22,343 nt of DNA from Deltaproteobacteria bacterium (lineage in GTDB: Bacteria > Desulfobacterota > DSM-4660 > Desulfatiglandales > HGW-15): positions 1-22,343 of the forward strand of contig JAFGPH010000199.1 of NCBI GenBank assembly GCA_016926135.1, written 5' to 3'. Position numbers and translations under genes: made by a program. Shown here piece by piece: positions 14,471-20,394 of the stretch (positions are counted from its first letter, which is position 1; every line of letters starts with the position of its first letter). The notes below the pieces were generated by a model that saw only the letters and a list, made by a program, of their open reading frames with translations, was not told where the DNA came from and ran no database searches.

Positions 14471-15151
14471 ATGAAACAGTCTGATCTTGATCCTGTCAGG
14501 GGCCTGCGGAGTTATCTGGTAAATGGTGGGTTTTCCCCACAGAGTCGCTTGCCTGCGGAAAGAATCCTGGCAAATCAGTTGGGTCTTTCGCGTTCGGCCT
14601 TGCGCAAGGCCTTGGGAGCCTTGGAGGCGGAGGGCAGAATCTGGCGTCACGTGGGCCGGGGCACATTCGTGGGGCCAAGACCGGAGCCGAGGCAGGAGGG
14701 GCTTTCGGCCGTCACTTCGGTGACCAATCCGGCGGAGATCATGGAGGCCCGCCTGGTTCTGGAACCCAGACTTGCAGGGATGGCCGCTGTGAGGGCGACC
14801 ATGAGCGAATTGTCTGAAATGGAAATCCTGGTGAACAGGTCAAGAGAAGAGATCGATACGGCAGCCTTTGAGCACTGGGATGAACTGGTCCATCAGGCCA
14901 TTGCGAAGGCAACCGACAATTCCCTGCTTCTATCCATCTTCATGGTTATCCGCAACGTGCGCCAGAGCGACATCTGGGGCAGTCTCAAAAAGGCCAGCCT
15001 CAGCAAAGAGCGTCGAGAGATCTACCTGGAGGAACATCATCGTATAGTAAAGGCATTGTGTGACCGTGATGCCCTCAAGGCAGAGAAACTGATGCGTGAA
15101 CACCTGGAAACGGTGAGGCAACACCTGCTGGAGGTTCCCTTCCATCCTTAG
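14471..15151 (+). CDS. GntR-family regulator with FCD ligand domain (FadR subfamily)
   Basis: A 226-aa product. The N-terminal winged helix (about residues 5-70) shows RLPAERILANQLGLSRSAL and LGALEAEGRIWRHVGRGTFV, typical of GntR. The C-terminal all-helical FCD domain (about 85-220) has the metal and ligand residues D in HWDELVHQAI, H in the same motif, H in EEHHRIVKAL, and H in MREHLETV. FCD regulators usually bind an organic acid that is a pathway substrate or product. The start MKQSDLDP is preferred to ATG 14387: the 28 extra codons lie over a repeat found elsewhere in the window and the FadR fold needs no such extension. The ribosome site for 14471 is weak. It is divergent from the catabolic operon and is the likely regulator. 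Confidence 0.88.
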   Translation: MKQSDLDPVRGLRSYLVNGGFSPQSRLPAERILANQLGLSRSALRKALGALEAEGRIWRHVGRGTFVGPRPEPRQEGLSAVTSVTNPAEIMEARLVLEPRLAGMAAVRATMSELSEMEILVNRSREEIDTAAFEHWDELVHQAIAKATDNSLLLSIFMVIRNVRQSDIWGSLKKASLSKERREIYLEEHHRIVKALCDRDALKAEKLMREHLETVRQHLLEVPFHP

Positions 15152-15206
15152 CGTCTTCTTCAGTCCTCAGAACGCGAACAGCCCGGAGTCCTTCTCTTTG
15201 AACGCT

Positions 15207-15237
15207 GTCTACGAGAGAGAAGAACTCTCCCGTAGAC
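15207..15237. terminator. Hairpin between the GntR gene and a small convergent ORF
   Basis: GTCTACGAGAGAG (15207-15219) pairs with CTCTCCCGTAGAC (15225-15237), 12 of 13, over a 5-base loop. It lies between two convergent genes and could serve both as a 3' boundary, but there is no T-run on either side. Confidence 0.4.
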
Positions 15238-15245
15238 AACTCCGA

Positions 15246-15395
15246 TCAGGCCTTGGCGGCCCTTTTGGCCTTAGACGTGGTAGCTTTTTCGGCCGCGGTG
15301 TGAATCTTTTTTGCGTGGGAGCCCTCGCTCCATTTCCGGCAGATACTGCACTGGCCTTTAATCAACCCGTGCACGCATCGATCATGACTCAACAT
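15246..15395 (-). CDS. 49-aa Cys/His-motif small protein with a basic tail
   Basis: The ORF reads MLSHDRCVHGLIKGQCSICR, then KWSEGSHAKKIHTAAEK, and ends in a Lys/Ala-rich tail (TTSKAKRAAKA). Three cysteines and a histidine (C7, H9, C16, C19) could hold a zinc ion. The tail is histone-H1-like and could bind nucleic acid. A GGAGG site with 5 bases spacing supports translation. I do not recognise the family. The lengths and charge pattern suggest a small zinc protein; the metal site is inference. It lies in a mostly gene-free region, downstream of a terminator (15462-15499). Confidence 0.6.
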   Translation of the reverse strand: MLSHDRCVHGLIKGQCSICRKWSEGSHAKKIHTAAEKATTSKAKRAAKA

Positions 15396-15461
15396 ACGAT
15401 CCTCCTTCTTTACGGGACTGTGCATCGGCCCTCAAACTTCAGCAAAGAGGGCAGTTGACAA

Positions 15462-15499
15462 AAAAGGGGCTGGTCCTTTTTCCTGGGCCAGCCCCTTTT
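15462..15499. terminator. Strong bidirectional intrinsic terminator
   Basis: AAAAGGGGCTGG (15462-15473) pairs perfectly with CCAGCCCCTTTT (15488-15499) over a 14-base loop. On the minus strand the stem is followed by TTTTTTG, a canonical U-run; on the plus strand by TTTTCATTTT. It separates the small ORF at 15246-15395 from anything transcribed further right. Confidence 0.8.
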
Positions 15500-15796
15500 C
15501 ATTTTGCCAAACTTCTGAAGACCCACACCCCTTGGTGCGGGCTCATCCATGGAATTGTCCTAAGGCTCCTAAAAAGAATGAACAGTTTCGTAATAGCGTT
15601 TCTCACGATACAGCGACAAAGAGATATCGAAAGGTCCAACGAACGGCATCCCCCATCCCACCGATGGCAGTGACTTCGGAAGTTCCAGAATTCCAAATGC
15701 CTGTGGGATGTGAAGATTTACAAAACACCATAATAAATATGATATCGGAGGCTTTGTCAAGTACAAATTTTCATCAACATTTACCCGGTCCCTTCC

Positions 15797-15910
15797 CCGG
15801 CAAAAACTTCGACATCGTAGGCGGTAAGGGGCAACGGAGGAAGATGCGTTGCGGCCCTGAGAGCACCCCCAGGGATACCCCCCTACTCCCGATATTCGCA
15901 AACGTCTATG
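15797..15910. repeat. Dispersed imperfect repeat, copy B
   Basis: Same orientation and order as copy A at 4033-4148: CCGG, AAAAACTTC, GGCGGTAA, the identical 16-mer GTTGCGGCCCTGAGAG (15848-15863), C-run and AAACGT end. Here the central stem is GCAACG/CGTTGC (15831-15836, 15847-15852) where copy A pairs CATC/GATG, so the sequences differ but a stem is kept. Confidence 0.6.
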
Positions 15911-15923
15911 AAAGGGTACACTG

Positions 15924-16012
15924 AGAGCTTATCCTCAAATAGTACCCCCCCCTTTGGCAAAGGGGGGCCAGGGGGGGGACTTTGCGGTTTTCCCTATTCA
16001 CGGATAAGCTCT
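15924..16012. mobile_element. MITE-like 89-bp element
   Basis: Perfect 11-bp terminal inverted repeats, AGAGCTTATCC (15924-15934) and GGATAAGCTCT (16002-16012), enclose a central palindrome: CCCCCCTTT (15947-15955), GGC, AAAGGGGGG (15959-15967). C-run/G-run palindromes of this type are widely dispersed in bacterial intergenic DNA. No target-site duplication is visible and no transposase is in the window. Confidence 0.6.
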
Positions 16013-16024
16013 AAGGTTGGTGCA

Positions 16025-16210
16025 CTCGCAAAAAGCCCACAGGCGTCGTTCCGTTCACGGTTCGATATGCTTCGATACCTCCGGACAGGCTTCCCCACGA
16101 ATGGAAAATCAAATACTTACACCCCACAAAATGCGCTCGCCCGAGAGCCTGTCCTGAGCCTGTCGAAGGATATCGAATGGCGAGCGAGACTTTTTAGGAA
16201 GCCGTCAATT
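16025..16210. repeat. Composite palindromic repeat related to 4900-4995
   Basis: It opens with CTCGCAAAAAGCCCA (16026-16040), like CTCGCAAAAAGTCCCA at 4902, and closes with GACTTTTTAGGAAGCCGTCAA (16188-16208 region). Inside, 16061-16091 is a near-exact reverse complement of 16146-16177. The second block is framed by CGCTCGCC/GGCGAGCG (16134-16141 and 16178-16186 region). The block also contains CCTGAGCCTGTCGAAGG, a common bacterial repeat core. Confidence 0.55.
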
Positions 16211-16237
16211 GTGGACGCGCGCCGGAAATGAAAAAAA

Positions 16238-16495
16238 TTGATATTCCACAGGGTGTGTGGTATCCAAATGCAGTCATTCCGGGAGGCTTTCAACGAGCGC
16301 CCATGGTTTCCCGCGCATTCTGCGGGAGAGCCCGCATATACCATTGCGACAAGCTGTGTAACCCCCCGGCTCACGCGGACGTGGGGTTGCTTGTTTTGAG
16401 TGGAATTCTCCAGTTCACAGGGAGAAGACCCTGAGTGACCTATTGGGGAAGCATCCCTAACACATGAATCATTCAAAGGAAAGGAGATTGGGAGA
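16238..16495 (+). promoter_or_regulatory. Structured leader region of folD
   Basis: A weak promoter TTGATA-17-TATCCA (16238-16266) could drive folD with a leader of about 230 bases. The leader has two alternative hairpins sharing GCGGG: CCCGC (16310-16314) with GCGGG (16322-16326), or TGCGGG (16321-16326) with CCCGCA (16331-16336). A further bulged stem lies at 16360-16388, and TTCTCC/GGAGAA closer to the gene. Alternative pairing of this kind is seen in riboswitches and attenuators, but no known riboswitch consensus was recognised. Confidence 0.35.
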
Positions 16496-17404
16496 ATGAC
16501 GGCAAAGCTTATTAAGGGTACGGAAATCCGGGAGGTTATTCTGGCGGAGATCAGGGAGGATGTGGAAAAGATCAAAAAACAGCATGGGGTCGTCCCGGGG
16601 CTGGTCACGATCCTGGTGGGGCAGAACCCTGCCTCGATCTCCTACGTGACCGCAAAGATCGAGACGGCCAAGAGTCTCGGTTTCAAGGAGGTTCAGGACA
16701 GCCAGCCGGAGGATCTCACTGAAAAGGACCTGCTCGCCCTGATCGACAAGTACAACAAGGACGATACCATCCACGGAATCCTGGTGCAGTTGCCCCTTCC
16801 CAAGCACATTGACGAAAAGAAGGTTCTTAATGCGATCGATCCCGACAAGGATGTGGATGGATTTCACCCGGTCAATGTCGGCAGGCTTATGATCGGCGGT
16901 TCGGAAGTCAAGTTTCCTCCCTGTACACCCGCCGGTATCCAGGAGATGATCGTTCGTGCGGGCGTTGAAACGAGCGGTGCCGAGGTGGTGGTCGTTGGGC
17001 GCTCCAACATCGTAGGTAAGCCCATCGCCAATATGATGCTTCAGAAGGCAAAAGGGGCCAATTCCACCGTGACGATCGTTCATACGAGGACCAAGGATCT
17101 GGCTTCACACTGCAAGCGCGCTGACATCCTCATCGTGGCGGCCGGTGTGCCGGATCTGGTCAAGCCGGAGTGGATCAGACCGGGCGCCTGTGTGATCGAC
17201 GTGGGGGTCAACAGGGTGGGAGAGAAGATCAGCGAGAAGACGGGCAAGAAAGTGGCTGTTCTGAAGGGAGACGTGGACTTCGATGCAGCCAAGGAAATCG
17301 CAGGCTATATCACCCCTGTGCCCGGCGGCGTGGGCCCCATGACGATTACCATGCTCATGAAAAATACCCTGAGTTCCCTCAAGTTCAGACTGGGTATGGC
17401 CTGA
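16496..17404 (+). CDS. folD: Bifunctional methylene-THF dehydrogenase/methenyl-THF cyclohydrolase
   Basis: A 302-aa FolD. It interconverts 5,10-methylene- and 10-formyl-tetrahydrofolate using NAD(P). Key residues align by number with E. coli FolD: Y50 and K54 in SYVTAKIETAKSLG, Q98 in VQLPLP, D121 in DKDVDGFHP. The Rossmann site VVVGRSNIVGKPIANMM and the C-terminal PVPGGVGPMTITML are intact. The ATG has AAGGAG upstream. The gene stands alone on the plus strand after a long leader and converges on the kinase gene. It supplies one-carbon folates that the GcvH- and PanB-type enzymes elsewhere in the window would use, though the genes are not linked in one operon. Confidence 0.96.
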   Translation: MTAKLIKGTEIREVILAEIREDVEKIKKQHGVVPGLVTILVGQNPASISYVTAKIETAKSLGFKEVQDSQPEDLTEKDLLALIDKYNKDDTIHGILVQLPLPKHIDEKKVLNAIDPDKDVDGFHPVNVGRLMIGGSEVKFPPCTPAGIQEMIVRAGVETSGAEVVVVGRSNIVGKPIANMMLQKAKGANSTVTIVHTRTKDLASHCKRADILIVAAGVPDLVKPEWIRPGACVIDVGVNRVGEKISEKTGKKVAVLKGDVDFDAAKEIAGYITPVPGGVGPMTITMLMKNTLSSLKFRLGMA

Positions 17405-17413
17405 TGTGAGAAG

Positions 17414-17561
17414 AAGTGCCTAAAGTTGAAAGTGCACTAAAGTGCCTAGAGTTAATGTCGTGCCTTTGGCACTGTAAGCTTGATCAAAGAAGATTGTACG
17501 CTGAAAGCGTTTTCCTCAACTTTGGGCACTTTAGGCATTTTAGCGCACTTTAGGCACTTTG
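17414..17561. repeat. Long inverted repeat between folD and the kinase, with internal AAGTGCCTAAAG units
   Basis: AAGTGCCTAAAGT (17414-17426) pairs perfectly with 17547-17559. The next 18 bases match 16 of 18, so the arms are about 35-40 bases. Each arm repeats AAGTGCCTAAAG-like units. Small hairpins sit in the loop: GTGCC-TTT-GGCAC (17460-17472) and ACGCT-GAA-AGCGT followed by TTT (17498-17513). It lies between convergent genes and probably ends both transcripts. The kinase stop codon (17550-17552) is inside the right arm. Confidence 0.7.
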
Positions 17562-20072
17562 CCTGCCCCTCAACTGTTCGATCCTCACCGCCACGGCATT
17601 CAAATATTTCGCCAGTTCACCCGCGCTCTGGAACCTCAGGTCCGGATCCTTGGCGAGGGCTTTGTCCAGGATCTGCTCACAGGGTTTGGGAACCTTGGGA
17701 TTGACGGAGCGGACCGGGGCATGTTTCACCTGAGTGATCTGGTAGAAGAGATTGGTCAGGGTTTTTCCCTTGAAAGGCGGTTGGCCGGTCAGGAGTTCGT
17801 AGAAGACAACCCCTAAGGAGAAGATGTCCGAGCGACCGTCGATCTCGTGGCCATTGATCTGTTCAGGGGACATATAGTTAGGTGTGCCCAGCACGACGCC
17901 GCTCTTTGTCTGGGAAGAGGAAACCGCCTTGGCGATCCCGAAATCCGTCACCTTGATATGCCCGTCCTTGAGGAACATGATGTTGGCGGGCTTGATATCC
18001 CGGTGGACCACTCCATTGCTGTGCGCGTAATGCAGGGCGGATGCCGTCTCCGCCACGACATAGAGCACCTTTCTGAGGGGAAGAAGAGATCCCATGCGGC
18101 AGAATCCCTGCAGGTTGTCCCCTTCAAGGAATTCCATGGCCATGTACGTGAGGTCGTAGTCTTCGCCCACGTCATAGATCGACACGACCGAGGGGTGGGA
18201 GAGCTTCCCGGCGATTTCGGCCTCTCTCAGAAAGCGATCCTTGACCTCTTTGAGCTTTTCCTCTTCAAACTCGTCGGAGAAACGGATGGTCTTTATGGCC
18301 AGGAGGCGGTTGATCTTTGGATCCCTTGCCTTGTAGACAATCCCCATCGCGCCCTGGCCGAGTTCGCCGAGGATTTCATAGCGGCCCACGGTCGGCTTGA
18401 TTCCCAGGTCGTCGGAGACCACGATCTTGGCCTCCTTCCTGCCTTCGTAGCCGGATGAGGGGTAGGGGCTGATCATCTTCCTCAGCTTTGGGATGCGATC
18501 CTCCAGGTCCCTGAAGTCCCTGTCACCGGTAAGGATGTATTCATACACGGAAACAGCCTTGTTGATCATCCGCTTCCGCTCGTAATCCAGCCCCAGGTTG
18601 TAGACCACATCCTTCATGGCGTCATCGAGCGGGCATTTCCGGAACTTCTCGAAGGCCAAATCCAGCAGGCCCTGGCTCTGAAGGCTCAATCCAAGCATCC
18701 TATTGGTCTCTATGCTCTCCTTGGATGTGAGCTCGTAGGTCCTCGCCTTGACGATGAAATCCTTGACGGATATAGCAATATATACGGTCACCAGGCAGAG
18801 ACCGATGTAGACCGTTTTAAGCCAGACGTCGAAAGCCGCGAAGGAGATCAGGCCGAGCACGAAGACGAGGAACAGCATCCCGGCCATTGCCCCCAGGCGG
18901 TTCAAGAGACTGAAGCGGGGAAGGATGGCGGCCCCGGCGAGGGCCACCAGCAAAAGGAGAAGGGTTTCCAGGTAAATGATATGGTTGGGTCGTTTTACAA
19001 AGCGGTCCTCGATGAGGTTTTCGATCACATTGGCCGCAAGTTCGACCCTCGGCATTTCAAGGTCCACGGGCGTCGGGACCACGGTCGCGCCCTCGGCCGT
19101 GGAACCGATCAGCACGATCTTGTCTTCAAATACGGCAGGCACCTTCTTTACATTCAGGATGTCCACGAAGGAGTAATAGGGGAAGGAGCGTTTTCCGCCC
19201 TTGAATTTCACGAAGATCTCCCCCTTGACGGTCGGGATGAGGCTCTTTGCGACCCGGATGCCTTTTCCCGGCACCACGGCGTCTTCGATGCGCTTGTTCA
19301 GGTAGTCCAGGGTCAGGCGAAGGGGCAGGGAGGGGATCAGGTGACCCCTGTAGTTGACGAAGAGAAGGTGCACTTCTCCTTGCAGCAGGGCATTGGGCGA
19401 AAGATTGATGTGTCCCAGGCCATGGGCGGTCCGGGCCAGTTCATCGAAGGGTGTGGTGATCTGGTTGACCGAAAGGAACTCCTCCGAGGCCCCTTTCATG
19501 GAGAAGGAACTCTTCTTGAGAAAGGAGTCCTCCTGGATGACTACCTCCGTCTCATACTTGCCGAACGTTCCGAGGAGGGGAAGCAGGACATTCCCGCATT
19601 CTCCAACGGTTCTGGAGAGCTTCCTGTCATTGTCCAGTCGCTCCTGGATACCCCTCAGGTTTTCCATCAGCCAAAAGTCCCTGGAGGCCGCCTGATCCCT
19701 GGTCAGGATGGCCTTCTGGAGGCCCCTGATTTCCTCGAGACCCTGGTTTCTTTCCTTTTCACTGAGCAGTAGATCCAGGGCGATGAGCTTTGCTCCGTTG
19801 CTCTTCAGAATCTGGATCATGTCTGCGATGAAGGAACGGGGCCAGGGCCAGCGTCCCAGTTGATTGATGCTCTTTTCATCGATGTTGACGATGGCGATCC
19901 TGTTCTCGCCGATGCGCTCCGGGAGGTCCAGACGCATTTCGATCCCGTAAATGATCTTCTCCAGGGTCTCGAACACGCGGAAGGTGCCGAAGGAAAGGGC
20001 GGCGAACAGGACTGCCGAAAGGATGCCGATGATGAGATCCGTTTTCTCGATTTTGAGGGCTATTCTGATCAT
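17550..20072 (-). CDS. CHASE2 sensor-domain Ser/Thr protein kinase with a TPR-like linker
   Basis: An 840-aa membrane kinase. TM1 is at about residues 12-32. The extracytoplasmic CHASE2 sensor (about 33-345) has the characteristic VNIDEKSINQLGRWPWPRS and KIVLIGSTAEGATVVPTPVD. Three helices follow (about 355-435), then a helical TPR-like stretch (LSLQSQGLLDLAFEKFRKCP, about 455-530). A complete Hanks kinase domain (about 564-835) ends the protein: GELGQGAMG, AIK, HRDIKPAN, DFG, and MSPEQ. All catalytic residues are present. It should sense a periplasmic signal and phosphorylate proteins in the cell. The start MIRIALKIEK is preferred; an in-frame GTG 18 codons upstream would add a Pro-rich tail. 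The last codons and stop lie in the repeat at 17414-17561. Confidence 0.92.
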   Translation of the reverse strand: MIRIALKIEKTDLIIGILSAVLFAALSFGTFRVFETLEKIIYGIEMRLDLPERIGENRIAIVNIDEKSINQLGRWPWPRSFIADMIQILKSNGAKLIALDLLLSEKERNQGLEEIRGLQKAILTRDQAASRDFWLMENLRGIQERLDNDRKLSRTVGECGNVLLPLLGTFGKYETEVVIQEDSFLKKSSFSMKGASEEFLSVNQITTPFDELARTAHGLGHINLSPNALLQGEVHLLFVNYRGHLIPSLPLRLTLDYLNKRIEDAVVPGKGIRVAKSLIPTVKGEIFVKFKGGKRSFPYYSFVDILNVKKVPAVFEDKIVLIGSTAEGATVVPTPVDLEMPRVELAANVIENLIEDRFVKRPNHIIYLETLLLLLVALAGAAILPRFSLLNRLGAMAGMLFLVFVLGLISFAAFDVWLKTVYIGLCLVTVYIAISVKDFIVKARTYELTSKESIETNRMLGLSLQSQGLLDLAFEKFRKCPLDDAMKDVVYNLGLDYERKRMINKAVSVYEYILTGDRDFRDLEDRIPKLRKMISPYPSSGYEGRKEAKIVVSDDLGIKPTVGRYEILGELGQGAMGIVYKARDPKINRLLAIKTIRFSDEFEEEKLKEVKDRFLREAEIAGKLSHPSVVSIYDVGEDYDLTYMAMEFLEGDNLQGFCRMGSLLPLRKVLYVVAETASALHYAHSNGVVHRDIKPANIMFLKDGHIKVTDFGIAKAVSSSQTKSGVVLGTPNYMSPEQINGHEIDGRSDIFSLGVVFYELLTGQPPFKGKTLTNLFYQITQVKHAPVRSVNPKVPKPCEQILDKALAKDPDLRFQSAGELAKYLNAVAVRIEQLRGRQSA

Positions 20073-20211
20073 TCTCTTCTGCGAAGGCCGTGGAAGAGCG
20101 GGCAGTGCATTCAGGGGAGGGGGCACGGAGCGCTGTTAAACTCCTAAACCAAGCACCGGGTTTGGCTCCCCATCGCAACGTCCTTGAGATACGACGTTTT
20201 CCAGTTACCTA

Positions 20212-20240
20212 TGTATAGTAGAACCGCATCACGATGTCAA
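20212..20240 (-). promoter_or_regulatory. Sigma-70 promoter of the kinase gene
   Basis: On the minus strand a perfect -35 TTGACA (20240-20235), 17 bases, then TATACA (20217-20212). The start point would be near 20205, giving a leader of about 130 bases to the ATG at 20072. Confidence 0.75.
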
Positions 20241-20281
20241 AAAAAATTCCTGTTCGCCGGGTGCGGCCGAGGGAAAAGCAC

Positions 20282-20310
20282 TTGAAAATGCGAAATTAGG
20301 CGATTAAACT
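20282..20310 (+). promoter_or_regulatory. Sigma-70 promoter of the GspE-type gene
   Basis: TTGAAA (20282-20287), a 17-base spacer and TAAACT (20305-20310). Transcription would begin near 20317, downstream of the in-frame TTG at 20314, which supports the ATG at 20395 as start. Confidence 0.65.
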
Positions 20311-20394
20311 GTTTTGTTAAGACTCTTTAACCTCAGCGAAGAAGAGGTTCCAGGTCAACCCCAAGAGATCGGTGGCTGTCAAAGAGATCCCCTG

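Larger units (their letters stand above)
15396..16495. other. About 1.1 kb largely gene-free region with repeats
   Basis: Beyond the bidirectional terminator at 15462-15499 this interval contains repeat copy B (15797-15910), a MITE-like element (15924-16012), a paired-repeat element (16025-16210) and the structured folD leader (about 16240-16495). I found no gene I could support on either strand. The few ORFs here are fragments over repeats and lack ribosome sites. Confidence 0.6.
20073..20394. other. Divergent promoter region between the kinase and the GspE-type gene
   Basis: This spacer contains two good sigma-70 promoters facing away from each other (20212-20240 minus, 20282-20310 plus), with their -35 boxes 41 bases apart. 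Besides these I see no operator-like palindrome or gene. Confidence 0.6.

Noticed and set aside
15856..15886. CTGAGA motif suggesting a TPP riboswitch
   Set aside because: The second conserved TPP block is absent, no thiamin gene follows, and the motif belongs to a dispersed repeat.
15569..15901. 110-codon minus-strand ORF
   Set aside because: Partly made of repeat copy B, no ribosome site, no recognisable domain.
15152..16495. tRNA, rRNA or CRISPR array in the gene-free region
   Set aside because: No cloverleaf, rRNA match or regularly spaced direct repeats were seen.
20073..20126. GTG start adding 18 residues to the kinase
   Set aside because: The residues are Pro-rich and low in information, with AGGAG about 14 bases away; the ATG at 20072 directly precedes the first helix. 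The choice is not certain.
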